Positions 63,036 through 64,000 of a stretch of DNA of 64,000 nt are shown piece by piece (within the stretch, counting starts at the first letter, position 1; each line of letters opens with the position of its first letter). The notes under the pieces were generated by a model. It saw nothing but the letters and a program-made list of their open reading frames with translations, was not told where the DNA came from and searched no databases. The stretch is taken from contig NC_064625.1 of NCBI RefSeq assembly GCF_023898315.1, positions 101,108,269 through 101,172,268 of the forward strand. Direction: 5' to 3'. The translations under genes were made by a program, and so were the position numbers. The DNA comes from Schistocerca nitens (Eukaryota; Arthropoda; Insecta; Orthoptera; Acrididae).

Positions 63036-64000
63036 ACACCAAAGTGCCAAAGAAACTGGTATAGGCTCGTGTATTCAAATACAGAGATATGTAAAGAGGA
63101 ATAGTACAGCACTGCAGTCAGCAATGGCTATATAAGAAAAGTGTCTGGTGCAGTTGTTAGATCAGTTACTGTTGCTAAAATGGCAGGTTATGAAGATTTA
63201 AATGAGTTTGAACATTATGTTTTAGTGTGCACACGAATGATGGTACACATCATCTCCAAGGTAGCGATGAAGTGGGGATTTTCACAGATGACCATTTCAC
63301 AAGTGTACCATGAATATAAGTAATTGAGTAAAATATTAACTCTGCTACATTGTTGTGGCTGGAAAAAGATCCTTCAAGAATTGGACCAAAGACAATTGAA
63401 GAGAATTGTTCGGTGTTACAGAAGTGCAACTCTTCTGCAGATTGCTGCAGATTTCAGTGCTGGGCTATCAACAAGTATAAGTATGTGAATCATTCAACAA
63501 AACATCATCAATATGGGCTTTTGGAGCTGAAGGCCCAATGTACCCTTGATGTCTGGAAACATGTTGCCTGGTTGGATGCATCTCATTTCAAATTGGATCA
63601 AGCGGATGGACGTGTGTGGGTATGGAGATAACTTCATGAATACGTGGACCCTGCATGTCAGCGGGGGACTGTTCAAGCTGGTGGAGGCTCTGTAATAGTG
63701 TGGGGAGTGTGCATTTGGAGTGATATGGGATGCCTGATACGTGTAGATATGACTCTGACAGGTGACGTGCATGTAAACATCCTGCCTGATCACCTCCATC
63801 CATTCCCATCCTTTGTGCATTCCAATGGACTTGGGCAATTCCAGCCGGACAAAGCAACACCTCACACATCATGAATTGCTACAACATGGCCCCAGGAACA
63901 CTTCCTGAGTTTAAACACTTCCGCTGACCAACAAACTCATCAGACATGAATGTTATTGAGCATATCTGGGATGCCTTGCAACATGCTGTTCAGAAGAGAT
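63036..64000 (+). mobile_element. Tc1-like transposon (family Tc1-D, copy 2), cut by window edge
   Basis: It begins CACACCAAAGTGCCAAAGAA. Translated pieces are MAGYEDLNEFEHYVLVCTRM, MKWGFSQMTISQVYHEYK, VAWLDASHFKLDQADGRVWV (first Asp) and GMCIW-like SVIVWGVCIWSDMGCLI. These are followed by the second-Asp region at about 63845 (QPDKATPHT, Asp present as PDK) and a DMNVIEHIWDALQ block at 63945-63980. Stops and shifts are frequent. The right end is outside the window. Confidence 0.85.

Overview
This is a stretch of animal nuclear genome, almost certainly insect and most likely orthopteran (an acridid grasshopper or locust). It has no operons and no dense coding. It is a thick pile of Tc1/mariner DNA transposons, RTE- and Jockey/CR1-like LINEs, tRNA-derived SINEs, a Gypsy-like fragment, a Penelope-like fragment and microsatellites. 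The orthopteran call rests on my recollection that the SINE family at 922-1119, 19084-19279 and 45968-46171 and several foldback repeats are typical of locust genomes. It is an inference, not a search result.

Host-gene signal is sparse, but there is one good candidate on the + strand. At 52411-52508 a clean acceptor (TTGTCTTCAG) and donor (GTACGT) bracket a GC-rich exon. It carries a well-placed ATG and exactly 30 open codons, with a possible N-myristoylation start. At about 5640-5976 a TATA-like box and a CpG-rich stretch end in a GTGAGT donor. If the two are joined, an in-frame TGA lies seven codons before the ATG, as expected for a 5' UTR exon joined to the first coding exon. The intron would be about 46 kb. 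Within it nearly all LINE fragments lie antisense to this inferred gene. I cannot name the product.

Layout. 1-5640: unclassified AT-rich sequence, one SINE, microsatellites, a LINE tail and a CpG cluster at 3139-3530. 5640-5976: candidate promoter and first exon. 7669-8843: decayed Tc1-like element. 9178-9394: piggyBac-type MITE. 9625-13935: antisense LINE containing an RTE fragment and an intact Tc1-like element. 15200-25849: Tc1-like, LINE, mariner, SINE and RTE copies, a second Tc1 copy and a 190-bp hairpin. 26205-29706: Penelope fragment, then a mariner inserted in another mariner. 30130-34940: Tc1-like element, DD41D element, mariner remnant and a long inverted repeat. 35115-45070: SINE, LINE relics hosting a mariner and an RTE, a Tigger/pogo element hosting a LINE, and a tRNA-containing inverted repeat. 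45693-48480: tandem 175-bp repeat with a SINE and two decayed transposons. 50613-54162: two Tc1-like elements flanking the coding exon. 54285-64000: LINE tail, two mariners, a Gypsy integrase split by the longest RTE copy, and a Tc1-like copy cut by the window edge.

The sequences do not act together as a pathway. Their interaction is insertional: layered insertions give a relative order of arrival. The one uninterrupted transposase is the Tc1-like ORF at 12435-13457. Its last two catalytic residues are 32 rather than 34 residues apart, and the second copy shares this spacing.
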